Below are positions 1 through 10,769 of a stretch of DNA of 64,000 nucleotides, piece after piece; the stretch's first letter is position 1; each line of letters starts with the position of its first letter. The notes beneath the pieces were generated by a model. The model worked only from the letters and a program-made list of their open reading frames with translations, did no database searches and was not told the origin of the DNA. Source of the DNA: Drosophila miranda (taxonomy: Eukaryota; Arthropoda; Insecta; Diptera; Drosophilidae). A program made the position numbers and the translations under genes. The stretch is taken from positions 20,017,718-20,081,717 of the forward strand of contig NC_046673.1 of assembly GCF_003369915.1 (NCBI RefSeq), written 5' to 3'.

Positions 1-120
1 CTTCGCTAATTGGAAGAGAGGGAGAGATTTAAATGGCTCCAATTCTAGGCATTCCCATTACATAAGATCGAGAAATAGTTCCGAGCTGCAAGGCTAGTGT
101 TTCATGATCGGGTAGCCGCT

Positions 121-126
121 TTTATT
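121..126 (-). terminator. Poly(A) signal of left DM4/12 copy
   Basis: TTTATT on the plus strand is AATAAA on the gene strand, about 110 bp past the stop codon. It is the exact mirror of 4773-4778. Confidence 0.6.
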
Positions 127-236
127 GGCATATCACTGGCAAAAGCAAAAGCTAGCAACAATAAATAAATATAACTTAACAATACCATAAAAAAAATAGT
201 TAAATAAACGGCCAATAGGATTGGGATACGAGTGCC

Positions 237-1281
237 TCAACCGTTGAAGTACTGCAGGACTTTTGGCAACGTCCGCGAGGTCCAGAGCGAGTAGCGGGGC
301 TTCCCGAGAGAGGGCCGAGGAGGAGGCCATCTACATCTCGCGTAGGTGTGGGCACAGGTCCGACTGCCTCGTGCCGATTCGACGGCATGGCGAACCGCAG
401 TGTCTTTGGTGATGGAATCCAGCCAGGGAGAACTGAGAGGACCAGAGAGAACCAGAGAGAAGCAGAGAGAACCAGTCAGGTATCAATGGAGAATGGGGAA
501 TGGGGTAATGGGGAACCGGCACTGGACGAATGAAGCCTACGAACCTGGCGACCACGTGGAGAGCCCGCGCATAGCTCGGGGAGACATTGTGCTGCAGGTA
601 CTGGCAGATGTAGCGCTGGGCACAGGCGGACACGTCCATGTTGTGCTCCTCCAGGTGGGACTCCACAGCGTCCGTTAGGCTGCGCACTGTCAGGGAGAAC
701 ACGAACACGAGCACTTGAGACCTGCTTCTGGACTACGCCGCCCACGACTTGCCACACTTACTGCCTCTGGCGGTATCCGATCTGTAGCCGTATCCGTGTC
801 CGTTGCCCAGCGACGTGATCACCAGCGGAGCCAGGAGAAGGCGCACCACGGCTGCAATGACAGCTCCCGCAGCCACCACAACCGCCGTGTTGAGCAGCGT
901 TCCCGTGCGCAGGTTCAGGAGGTTCTGCACGGCGTCGCGGGCCAGGCCCATGCTGCGCTTCACCGGCACCTTCAGGAATGGCACGATGAACTCCAACTCG
1001 ACGCTGACATCCTCGCCGCTGGCATGAAAGTGGAAGCCACGTCCCTCCCGGCCCACGCCAGGCAGGCCCATCCCCATGTCCATCTCCGCATCCATCTCCT
1101 CCGCGAAGGCCTCGTCCAAGTGTCGTCCTTGCTGGCGGGGCTCAAAGTCTCGGAAGCGCAGCAGCTTCGCACTCGCATTGCCGTAGAACTCTCCATTGAC
1201 ACTTTCTCCGCAGTAGCCCAGCAGCAGACCAGCAAAGACCGTCAACGAGCCCACCAAGTACAGTATCTGCACCAGCCACAT
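237..1281 (-). CDS. DM4/12-family secreted protein, left palindrome copy
   Basis: Three exons on the minus strand: 1281-762, 686-545 and 432-237, giving 285 residues. This is the mirror image of the right-arm gene. The chosen ATG opens a hydrophobic signal-like segment (MWLVQILYLVGSLTVFAGLL). The middle carries a [LI]xxxVPFLxVPVKR motif and a second hydrophobic stretch. The C-terminal part has the spaced cysteines of the insect-specific DM4/12 family. Function is unknown; family members are predicted to be secreted or membrane-associated. It differs from the right copy in the last exon by at least one silent and two conservative changes (Val for Ile, Ser for Thr), so both copies look intact. 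A poly(A) signal mirrors at 121-126. In-frame ATGs exist upstream, but the signal peptide favours this start. Confidence 0.8.
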
Positions 1282-2099
1282 TCCGTCAGCTCGTGTTGCC
1301 GTCGCAGCGGTTGGAAGGTGTATGATCGCAAGATCGCATGACGGCATGGTCGCATGGTCGTGGCTCCGGCACTCTGTCTGGGAATTACATGCCCGACGAT
1401 CCGGCAATCAAGATATGATATTCATTTAATCCGAATATGAAGCGTACAAGAAAGGCGCGACTTTACCACTTCCGAGGGCTGGGGAGGGCTGGGAGGAAAA
1501 GAAGGAAAAGGAGATATGCGGCCTGCCTGACACACCGATTGATCGAATGATGAACAGCTAAGGACAACCCGAGAAACTAAACAGACTGCCAGAAATGACT
1601 CAACACGTACCCCCACGTACACGTGCTTCTGATGGAGCAGCGCCAACAGGCCGCAACGGAAGCCCAAGGGGTGGGGATGGGGGCTGGTGAAGGGGTAACT
1701 GGAGTAAAATCGACTTATTATTAGAAAGACATTTGCAGGCGACTATGGGCTGGAAAATTTGCATATTCTGCACAGTCAACTCTGGAGCACTTGGGGCCAC
1801 ACTCCACCTCCATTTCCACCTCCATTTCCACCTCCATCTCCAAGTTATGTCACCTCTGCCGCTGCCAGTGCGACAAAGGTTAGTTAAACAGGCTGCCGGC
1901 ATTAGGCGTTAAGCAATGGCCCAACGGTACCCAATAATCGCGTCGCTGGATGGAGCACAGTCACTTATGGAGCTCCATTGCTGAGGCCAGATAAACAGAT
2001 CGGAGCCTACCAGAGCGGCAAAGGTTGGACAAACAAACGGGGGATGTGTCTGCCCAACGGAGAGTGCCAATGGGAACACAGGGATCCCTTGAGCAGTTG

Positions 2100-2799
2100 A
2101 TCAGGCCTGCGTATGAGGCAGACGATTCGGATCACAGGGTAGGATTCCTGAATTAAATTATCTGTTTATTTGGTATTCAGTATGCAATATTTAATAATTC
2201 TGCCCCTGGGACCATTTACAGGAGCTCAGTGAGGGACCATCACCGTCATCACCCAAAAACACATTCATTTATTTACACGAACACATGAGATCGATATTAT
2301 AATATGTATATTCAAGTAAGGATGTGCAACAACATGAAGCACTAAATTAACATAGTGAGAGGAAGCGTGGCAGAAGCCATAAAAGCCATGGAAGCCATAG
2401 AAGCCATGGAAGCCATAGAAGCCATGGGTGACCAAAAGAGACTCTTATGTCAGCCTGAAGGCCATGTTGCTCTGTCTATAACCATTCAATTGGGGAACTA
2501 TCCAGCCCTGGGATGGTGCAGATTTCGCCTCGTGCATCTCTCTGCTCTCGAGGATCGAAGGACCATAGCGACTCATAGCTTTCTCCATGACCTTTAGTGG
2601 GTAACATCGACAGATCTGACCAGATTAGAACGAATGGCTTCGGTACGCCTTTATGGGGGTAATAATGGGGCAATATACGTGTATTTAGGGGGAATGCCAG
2701 GGGAAAGAGCCGTCAGACGGTTGTCCACAGATCCTCTCCTCCTCCCGATACCACCATACGCACTGGAGCCTCCATAGCCTGCATGCCATGCCCATAGCA
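2100..2799. other. Spacer of the palindrome, no gene seen
   Basis: About 700 bp of single-copy sequence separate the two arms. It contains a short tandem repeat at 2378-2428 and a short open frame with no family resemblance. Because the two genes diverge, any shared upstream regulation would lie in the inner arms and this spacer. No promoter motif could be assigned. Confidence 0.6.
2378..2428. repeat. Short minisatellite, GAAGCCAT(A/G) units
   Basis: Several 9-bp units alternating between GAAGCCATA and GAAGCCATG in direct tandem. Confidence 0.85.
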
Positions 2800-3617
2800 G
2801 AACTGCTCAAGGGATCCCTATGTTCCCATTGGCACACTCCGTTGGGCAGACACATCCCCCTTTTGTTTGTCCAACCTTTGCCGCTCTGGTAGGCTCCGAT
2901 CTGTTTATCTGGCCTCAGCAATGGAGCTCCATAAGTGACTGTGCTCCATCCAGCTACGCGATTATTGGGTACCGTTGGGCCATTGCTTAACGCCTAATGC
3001 CGGCAGCCTGTTTAACTAACCTTTGTCGCACTGGCAGCGGCAGAGGTGACATAACTTGGAGATGGAGGTGGAAATGGAGGTGGAAATGGAGGTGGAGTGT
3101 GGCCCCAAGTGCTCCAGAGTTGACTGTGCAGAATATGCAAATTTTCCAGCCCATAGTCGCCTGCAAATGTCTTTCTAATAATAAGTCGATTTTACTCCAG
3201 TTACCCCTTCACCAGCCCCCATCCCCACCCCTTGGGCTTCCGTTGCGGCCTGTTGGCGCTGCTCCATCAGAAGCACGTGTACGTGGGGGTACGTGTTGAG
3301 TCATTTCTGGCAGTCTGTTTAGTTTCTCGGGTTGTCCTTAGCTGTTCATCATTCGATCAATCGGTGTGTCAGGCAGGCCGCATATCTCCTTTTCCTTCTT
3401 TTCCTCCCAGCCCTCCCCAGCCCTCGGAAGTGGTAAAGTCGCGCCTTTCTTGTACGCTTCATATTCGGATTAAATGAATATCATATCTTGATTGCCGGAT
3501 CGTCGGGCATGTAATTCCCAGACAGAGTGCCGGAGCCACGACCATGCGACCATGCCGTCATGCGATCTTGCGATCATACACCTTCCAACCGCTGCGACGG
3601 CAACACGAGCTGACGGA

Positions 3618-4662
3618 ATGTGGCTGGTGCAGATACTGTACTTGGTGGGCTCGTTGACGGTCTTTGCTGGTCTGCTGCTGGGCTACTGCGGAGAAAGTGT
3701 CAATGGAGAGTTCTACGGCAATGCGAGTGCGAAGCTGCTGCGCTTCCGAGACTTTGAGCCCCGCCAGCAAGGACGACACTTGGACGAGGCCTTCGCGGAG
3801 GAGATGGATGCGGAGATGGACATGGGGATGGGCCTGCCTGGCGTGGGCCGGGAGGGACGTGGCTTCCACTTTCATGCCAGCGGCGAGGATGTCAGCGTCG
3901 AGTTGGAGTTCATCGTGCCATTCCTGAAGGTGCCGGTGAAGCGCAGCATGGGCCTGGCCCGCGACGCCGTGCAGAACCTCCTGAACCTGCGCACGGGAAC
4001 GCTGCTCAACACGGCGGTTGTGGTGGCTGCGGGAGCTGTCATTGCAGCCGTGGTGCGCCTTCTCCTGGCTCCGCTGGTGATCACGTCGCTGGGCAACGGA
4101 CACGGATACGGCTACAGATCGGATACCGCCAGAGGCAGTAAGTGTGGCAAGTCGTGGGCGGCGTAGTCCAGAAGCAGGTCTCAAGTGCTCGTGTTCGTGT
4201 TCTCCCTGACAGTGCGCAGCCTAACGGACGCTGTGGAGTCCCACCTGGAGGAGCACAACATGGACGTGTCCGCCTGTGCCCAGCGCTACATCTGCCAGTA
4301 CCTGCAGCACAATGTCTCCCCGAGCTATGCGCGGGCTCTCCACGTGGTCGCCAGGTTCGTAGGCTTCATTCGTCCAGTGCCGGTTCCCCATTACCCCATT
4401 CCCCATTCTCCATTGATACCTGACTGGTTCTCTCTGCTTCTCTCTGGTTCTCTCTGGTCCTCTCAGTTCTCCCTGGCTGGATTCCATCACCAAAGACACT
4501 GCGGTTCGCCACGCCATCGAAACGGCACGAGGCAGTCGGACCTGTGCCCACACCTACGCGAGATGTAGATGGCCTCCTCCTCGGCCCTCTCTCGGGAAGC
4601 CCCGCTACTCGCTCTGGACCTCGCGGACGTTGCCAAAAGTCCTGCAGTACTTCAACGGTTGA
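3618..4662 (+). CDS. DM4/12-family secreted protein, right palindrome copy
   Basis: Exons 3618-4137, 4213-4354 and 4467-4662 (285 residues) have clean GTAAGT and GTTCGT donors, AG acceptors and matching phases. The protein starts with a signal-like segment. It then has an acidic linker (AEEMDAEMDMG), the motif VELEFIVPFLKVPVKR, a hydrophobic stretch (TAVVVAAGAVIAAVVRLLL), and a C-terminal cysteine module (ACAQRYICQYL ... RTCAHTYARC) typical of DM4/12 proteins. Closest neighbour in sequence is the gene at 5244, which shares the VPFLxVPVKR motif. It is transcribed away from its twin, with start codons about 2.3 kb apart. Function is unknown; secretion is inferred from the N-terminus. Confidence 0.82.
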
Positions 4663-4772
4663 GGCACTCGTATCCCAATCCTATTGGCCGTTTATTTAAC
4701 TATTTTTTTTATGGTATTGTTAAGTTATATTTATTTATTGTTGCTAGCTTTTGCTTTTGCCAGTGATATGCC

Positions 4773-4778
4773 AATAAA
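4773..4778 (+). terminator. Poly(A) signal of right DM4/12 copy
   Basis: AATAAA about 110 bp downstream of the stop codon. Confidence 0.65.
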
Positions 4779-5243
4779 AGCGGCTACCCGATCATGAAAC
4801 ACTAGCCTTGCAGCTCGGAACTATTTCTCGATCTTATGTAATGGGAATGCCTAGAATTGGAGCCATTTAAATCTCTCCCTCTCTTCCAATTAGCGAAGGT
4901 AGCAGCGGACTCGTAATTCCGCTTTCGGGTGAGGTGTGGGGCCCACTCTTTCTCCAGCTAATCGCTTTCGCGCCTTCCACTTACTTATGTCACAGAAGCA
5001 CTTTGCTGCAGTTTGTGTGACAAGCAGAAGATCGGGAGCTCGACCGAGGGCAGGCCCAATTATCGTAGCCAAGAGGCAGCCAAGCGGCACTCGCCGGAGC
5101 AAGCACAAGACAACCCACCCACATGTGATCCACCGAACCAGAGCCACCCACGGGTCTGCTGCAGCTCAAAATATGCGAAATATGGGAATTGGATTCCAAA
5201 TGCCTGCCAACCTCGCAGTCGAACGGAGCGCCCAGCGGAAACA

Positions 5244-6353
5244 ATGAAGCTGCTGCACATCCTCTGCGCTCTCCTGACCAACTGTGCCCTGATCTGGGCT
5301 GCCAGTGAGGAAGTGGGAGTGGGAGTGGGGGCGGGAGCGGAAGAGGAGCCGAAGGGATCCGCCTCGAGTGAACATGGACGGGACTCGAGGCTCCCAGAGC
5401 AGAATCAGCATAATCCGCATAGCCAGCATAATCCGCACAATCAGCATAGTCCCGGATTCAAGCTGATTTCCTTCGACGCTGTGGGCAAGAACATTGCCTT
5501 GGGACTGGACTACCTGGTGCCCTTCCTGGAGGTGCCCGTCAAGCGGAAGCGCAATGCACCACCAAAGGTAGGCTTACTCCTGTCCCGTCCTGACCTGACC
5601 TGACCTGACCTTACCTCTCCCTCGAATTGTACATCTTCGGCCTCCGTCTTTCAGCCCCTGGTCATCATCAATTCCGCGGCCGTGCTCAGCTGCGGACTCG
5701 TGGCAGCCGGGGGACTCCTCGTTGGACACCTGATCCGCAGCATGGGTCTGGAGGCCATCACCGAGGATGAGCCCCCCTCGAGTGGGAGGCCAAAGTCTTC
5801 GGAGGAGGAAGCACCGGCCATATCCGAGGCGGGGCACAATGCCACGGCTCGCGGTCTCTTGGACAAGGACCAGAGCTTCCTCGAGTTGTTCGAGAATTTC
5901 AAACTCGTTTACCGCAACGAAACAGGCGAGCGAGTGGGTAGGTCCTCCTCGTCCTTGCTCGCATTACTTTCCCCCGCATTAATCTCCTTCCCCCTCCCCT
6001 TCCCTTTGACAGAAAGCACCCTTCCGAGTGTGATCAGCACAGTGGAGCGAACGTACTTCAAGAACGAGGTCGATCTCTCCGCCTGCCTGCTCAAGTCCCT
6101 CTGTACGCTGACCTTCAAGGCGAGCGACAGGGTGCGGAGGAGCCAGGCCTCCGACATCGACCACGTGCTGGATGCGGCCACCAACTGGACCTGGCTCCTC
6201 ACCTGGTTGGAGCAGTCCACTCTTCGCGAGGCCATTGAGGCCGGCAGGGATCCCAGACCATCTCACTGCGCCTCCAAGTATCCTTACTGCAAATGGGCGG
6301 CACCGGAGGAGCGAATCCTGCAACTGCTGCAAAACAACGTGATGTTCAAGTGA
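5244..6353 (+). CDS. DM4/12-family secreted protein, third cluster member
   Basis: Exons 5244-5567, 5655-5937 and 6013-6353 give 315 residues. The start ATG opens a signal peptide (MKLLHILCALLTNCALIWAA). An upstream in-frame region lacks such a signal. Next comes a Gly/Val-rich, then a His/Asn/Gln-rich low-complexity linker (NPHSQHNPHNQH). The motif LGLDYLVPFLEVPVKRKR matches the palindromic genes, followed by a hydrophobic segment. The C-terminal domain has conserved cysteines (SACLLKSLC ... HCASKYPYCKW). The first phase-0 donor (GTAGGC) and the third-exon phase were chosen to keep the DM4/12 domain in frame. Probably a diverged tandem paralogue of the flanking pair. Function unknown. Confidence 0.8.
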
Positions 6354-6455
6354 TCCAAAGGGGATTCAGGCGTTGGAGATGAAATGATCCAAAGTCAGAT
6401 GTGAGCTAAGGGAAAGATCCGATCGGATCGGAGATCCGTTCACTAATTACACCCT

Positions 6456-6461
6456 AATAAA
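6456..6461 (+). terminator. Poly(A) signal of third DM4/12 gene
   Basis: AATAAA 103 bp after the stop codon. Confidence 0.6.
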
Positions 6462-7822
6462 TACTCGTGAATATCCCGAATACCCATACCTTGTTGGGAT
6501 TGTAAGAAAACGTTTCACGAGATGTGCTAGAAGAAAAATGTACATATATTCTATTATAATCGTATCGTTCTTAGAGTTTAGATAGAGTTGCAGGGCGTGG
6601 GAGCCACTCTTGAGACTCTCGCGACTATCGCGACTGAAATGAAACCCAACGATCGTGTCCATGACCACATGAGAGAGTGGCTGTCCAGGGCCTTCGATGC
6701 GAGTATACTCGTCTGTATTCAGAGCTCAGATCAATTGGCTACGCCTTGGCTGTCGCTGTAGCTGTCTGCCTCCGCAACAATGTCAATGTCATTGGCGAGT
6801 GGAAGCTGGGATTTGCATGCTTAGGAGATCATCAATCATTTGGATGTACTTATGGTCAACGATGATTGATGGACGGCTCCCAATGCCCCAGTAGTGCCTA
6901 CTGGATAAGTCCCTAAATTGAGTTGCGATTTCTTGCTTGATTGATTTGCACAAGGTACGATTAGCTGCGCCTCTACTCCGCTCGTTCATTAAGATCGTTT
7001 CAATTACGAGATGGTATGGACTTAAGGCATGTGAACGAGCAAGAGCTTAAGTCGGAAAATGGCCTCAAATGGGTATTCCGCAAACTTATTAGAGATTATA
7101 GATTCTTATTCATTTTGTAACTCAATTTAGAGGAGCTCGAGCCTCATTCGAATTTCTTTGGAGTGGTATCCATGCATGATGTATCTCTTTATCTTTAGAT
7201 ACTTTGTCTGTCTGTCTGTCGTCAGTGGAATTGTTGTGGAGTGGAGATCATTATTATGTCAGGAAAAGCTTGATAGGCCGAACATCTGATCTAATGTGAG
7301 GGATAATGAGCCGTCTGACTGCTGGAGAAGCACACGCATTGATCTATAAAGCCCAACCCCAGGACCTCAACGATCTTTGGTAGGAGTAGCGGGATGAATC
7401 CAATAGTAGAGGGATCAAGTCTTGCCTACTGTCCATCTATATGTACGAGTATGTAGATTTGGTAGCCAGATCCTCTCCGATTGCAGATTAATCTGATTTT
7501 GGGAATGTCTTGTTAGTGTTGATCGCTTTCCAAGCGGATCAAATGCCATGTTTGACCTTTGCCTGTTATGAGAGAAGCTCTGTAGCTAATTCGATAATGG
7601 GACCGCACCCGCCCCCGCCCCCCGTCACCATCCATCCACATTCCCATCCAATTCTAAACGCCACACGCCATGAGCTCCGTTGCGACATCGCCGGCACGCA
7701 TGCCGAGCCAGAATCAGATTCAGAATCAGCCCCAGAGGCAGAACACCCCAGTCCATTCTCCCTAATAATAGTACAGCCACAGATTGAAATCTCTCCCGTT
7801 CAGTGATACGTAGAGCTCCGAC
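6462..7822. other. Intergenic, upstream of P450
   Basis: No open frame with family resemblance. It contains a short TCTG tandem run near 7208-7220. It must hold the P450 promoter, but I see no convincing TATA box. Confidence 0.5.
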
Positions 7823-9612
7823 ATGATTGGATCATTGCTGCTGGCTGTGGGCGCATTGGCGACGCTGGTGTATGGCTTTCTGGTGTGGAACTTTGGCCAC
7901 TGGCGGGGAAGGGGCATCAAGGAGCCGAGGGCCCTGCCGCTGCTGGGATCCTTCCCCAACATGGTGTGGCCCCGCCAGCACTTTACCATGGACATGAGGG
8001 ACCTGTACATGTGAGTGGGGCAACGAGACGAGAAGAGAAAGAGAGGGTGGATGATGCGTCTTTTGCTGCAGGAAATACCGGGAGACGGACAGCTACGTCG
8101 GCACCTTCCTGCTGCGCTCGCCGAAGCTGCTCCTGCTGGAGCCCCGCCTGGTGTACGAGGTGTTCGTCAGTGCGTTCCGGCACTTTGAGGACAACGATGC
8201 CGCCCGCATGGTGGACACCGGAAAGGACGTGCTCGTCTGCTGCAATCCGTTCGTGCTGGAGGGGAACGAGTGGCGCCAGCAGCGCGGGATCTTCTCGAGC
8301 CTCCTGACCAACGGCCGCATCCGCACCACCCACACGATCATGCAGCGCGTCTGCCGGGACCTGTGCGACTTCATTGCCAAGGAATCGATCAAGGGAGAGC
8401 CGCAGGACGGCATGGATGTGGGCTGGCCACTGGCTCTGCTGGCCTCTGGGTGAACTAATCTCCTCTCCCGTTCTTACAGCTCGGGCTGCGCTTCACCGGC
8501 GACAGCCTCTTCGACTGCGTTCTGGGCATCCAGGCGCGCTGCTTCAGCGACTCGCCGCTGCCCGTGATCCGGCACAACCGGGAGATGTCCAACGAGAATC
8601 CCGGCCTGGCCATCGCCGGCGCCCTCAACGGCCTCTTTCCCCGCCTGCCCCGCTGGCTGCGCCCCAAGATCTTTCCCCGCTCCTACGACCGCTTCTTCGG
8701 GGACCTCATCCGCCAGGCCTTCTGCCTGAGGCGGGGCCAGCACCAGGAGCGCAACGACTTCATCAACCACCTGCTGGCCCTGAAGCGGGAGCACGGCCTG
8801 ACCGAACCGCAGCTCACCTCGCATGCCATGACCTTCATGTTCGACGGCCTGGACACCACCTCCTCGACCATCTCCCACTGTCTGTTGCTGGTAAGTGCTG
8901 CCAAGTGCTGCCAAGTGCTGCCAAGTGCTGCCAAGTGCTGCCAAGTGCTGCCAAGTGTTGGAGGGATAATAATTGGGGGATAATCATTCACAGCTGGGAC
9001 GCTATCCGGAGTGCCAGCAGAGGCTGTACGAGGAGCTGGACAAGGCCAGTCCCTCGAAGGAGCTCCCCGACCTGGACGAGCTGAATGATCTGCCCTATCT
9101 GAGTGCCTGCTTCAATGGTGAGTGCCGAAGATCAGACCGATGACTACCCCCCCGATGACGTTCCCCTTTCCCCAGAGAGCCTGCGCATCTATCCAGCCGG
9201 AGGATGGGCCTCGAAGACCTGCACTGAACCGTACAAGCTGCATGGCAGCCACCACAGCCAGCCGCTGCAGATGCTGCCGGGCGACAACATCATGATACCC
9301 ATCTACGGGCTCCATCACGATCCGCAGTTCTACCCGGAGCCGGAGGAGTTCCGGCCGGAACGCTTCCTGGACGGGGGCCTCAAGCGGTTCAAGCAGATGG
9401 GCGTCTTCCTGGGCTTCGGGAACGGGCCACGCCAGTGCGTGGGAATGCGTCTGGGCCTGGCCCAGGCAAAGGCCGCCCTGGCGGCCATAGTGCAGCGGTT
9501 CGAGGTGCGGGTCCATCCACGCACCGCCGACGGCCTTGAGCTGGATCCGTACATCTTTGTGGGATGCCACAGGGGCGGCATCTGGCTGGACTTTGTCGCC
9601 CGTCCGGTTTAG
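7823..9612 (+). CDS. Cytochrome P450 (CYP28/CYP308-like microsomal monooxygenase)
   Basis: Five exons (7823-8010, 8072-8417, 8480-8890, 8994-9117, 9176-9612) give 501 residues, a normal microsomal P450 length. The N-terminus is a hydrophobic anchor (MIGSLLLAVGALATLVYGFL) followed by a basic and proline-containing hinge. The I-helix is FDGLDTTSST, the K-helix ESLR, and the PERF-type motif is FRPERF. The heme-binding loop FLGFGNGPRQCVGMRLG has the axial cysteine. The exon 2 donor (GTGGGC at 8418) is weak but is the only one I found that keeps phase. The resemblance to the CYP28/CYP309/CYP308 group is from memory and the exact subfamily is uncertain. Expected to oxidise lipophilic endogenous or foreign compounds at the ER membrane. 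Confidence 0.9.
8893..8960. repeat. 10-bp tandem repeat in P450 intron 3
   Basis: Six full copies of AAGTGCTGCC and one partial copy fill most of the 103-bp intron. They start two bases into the intron, inside the GTAAGT donor. Confidence 0.95.
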
Positions 9613-9656
9613 GTTTAGCTTTAAGGTTGGCTTGGCTTCGTCGTGTCGCTTAGATC

Positions 9657-9662
9657 AATAAA
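9657..9662 (+). terminator. Poly(A) signal of P450 gene
   Basis: AATAAA 45 bp after the P450 stop codon. Confidence 0.65.
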
Positions 9663-10769
9663 ACAGAAATGGGTGGTATACTGAGCAATCATCTGTATTG
9701 TAAGTTATGGGCTCGACACCGAACTCGGTCACGGGTTTGTCTGTCTCCCTGTCTGTCTGTCTGTTTGGGTTTCGTTTTGGGTTTGAGCTCCAATTCATTG
9801 TGTGTGCGGACTTATGTCATCGGGCGATGAGAGATTGTCCCAACAGAGCCCATTCATCGGTGCAATCAATCGGTAGATGAGTCCGTTGCCACATGACGTT
9901 AGGGCCTAGATCCGGTTGGGTCTATTTGCATACTAAACGGGCTTGTGCGACCTTGATTCGTATAACATTAAGGGAATCAAAGAGAGTAATGTAATCTTGG
10001 GGCTTACTAAGTTGTTGACATTCATTAACCAAATTTAAATCCCCCTGAAGTATTCCTATCCCCGGAGAATGTCGTATCCCTTGCAGGAAATCCCTTTGAA
10101 ATGATACATATATGGAAATCTTAAGCCCAAACTCTTACTTTCATAACTTCAAATGCCTTATAGACCTTCTAATTTGACTAATCAAGAAGGTACTCGTGTG
10201 TGGCATAGTCGAACGACTGAGTGTAGGCCGGGCCTTTCACTCAGAGTCTCAGAGCGGAAGCAGCGAATGGAAAGCGATTGAAAACCCACCAAGAGATGCC
10301 ACAACGAAGGTCACAGACTGACACGCCTTTGGGGACCGGCTAATAACAGATCACAGATCAACGCGAACCCCAAAGCGGCCCCGGAGCAGCGCTCTCCCCC
10401 CGTCAGGTCGCCCAACTCTAGTCACAGTTTAACAACCAAATTATTTACATATATATAAATTTATTAGGTAAGAAATTCGATTCGTTGGAAGCTGTTGCGC
10501 TTATGCATGCAAATGACTCTGATTGCGATTGCGATGGGGATTGGGATTTGGATTGGAAATGCTCAGGGCTTGTGGCTTGTGGCTGGGAATCGAGAGAAAC
10601 AAAATAATTTCAACAAAAATGCATGCGAAATGAGGCAGCGATGGCATTAACAATAAACGAAAACGAAAATATAAGCGGTTGATGATGAAATTAACAACTA
10701 ATCAGTGCTAGAGCGGATCGACCTTGGTCTCCATTCCATTCCACCTTCGGGCCTGGACACCTTCGCACC
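9663..10769. other. Intergenic/3' region between convergent genes
   Basis: No coding region recognised. It holds the probable 3' untranslated region of the minus-strand YLPP gene, with a minus-strand AATAAA (TTTATT) at 10459-10464 as a possible poly(A) signal, and a short GATTGG-type purine-rich run near 10521-10560. Confidence 0.5.

Larger units (their letters stand above)
1..2099. repeat. Left arm of large inverted duplication
   Basis: Position x in this arm pairs with position 4899-x of 2800-4898 on the opposite strand. The arms look more than 99% identical by eye. The match runs to the first base of the window, so the outer end of the palindrome may lie outside it. The arm contains one complete DM4/12 gene (minus strand) and its upstream region. 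The differences I noticed lie in the gene's last exon (near 371-386) and within about 150 bp of the inner end. Confidence 0.97.
2800..4898. repeat. Right arm of large inverted duplication
   Basis: This is the reverse complement of 1-2099. The inner boundary is at the shared AACTGCTCAAGGGATCCC. The outer boundary seen here (4898) coincides with the window start on the other side, so the true arm could be longer. Confidence 0.97.
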
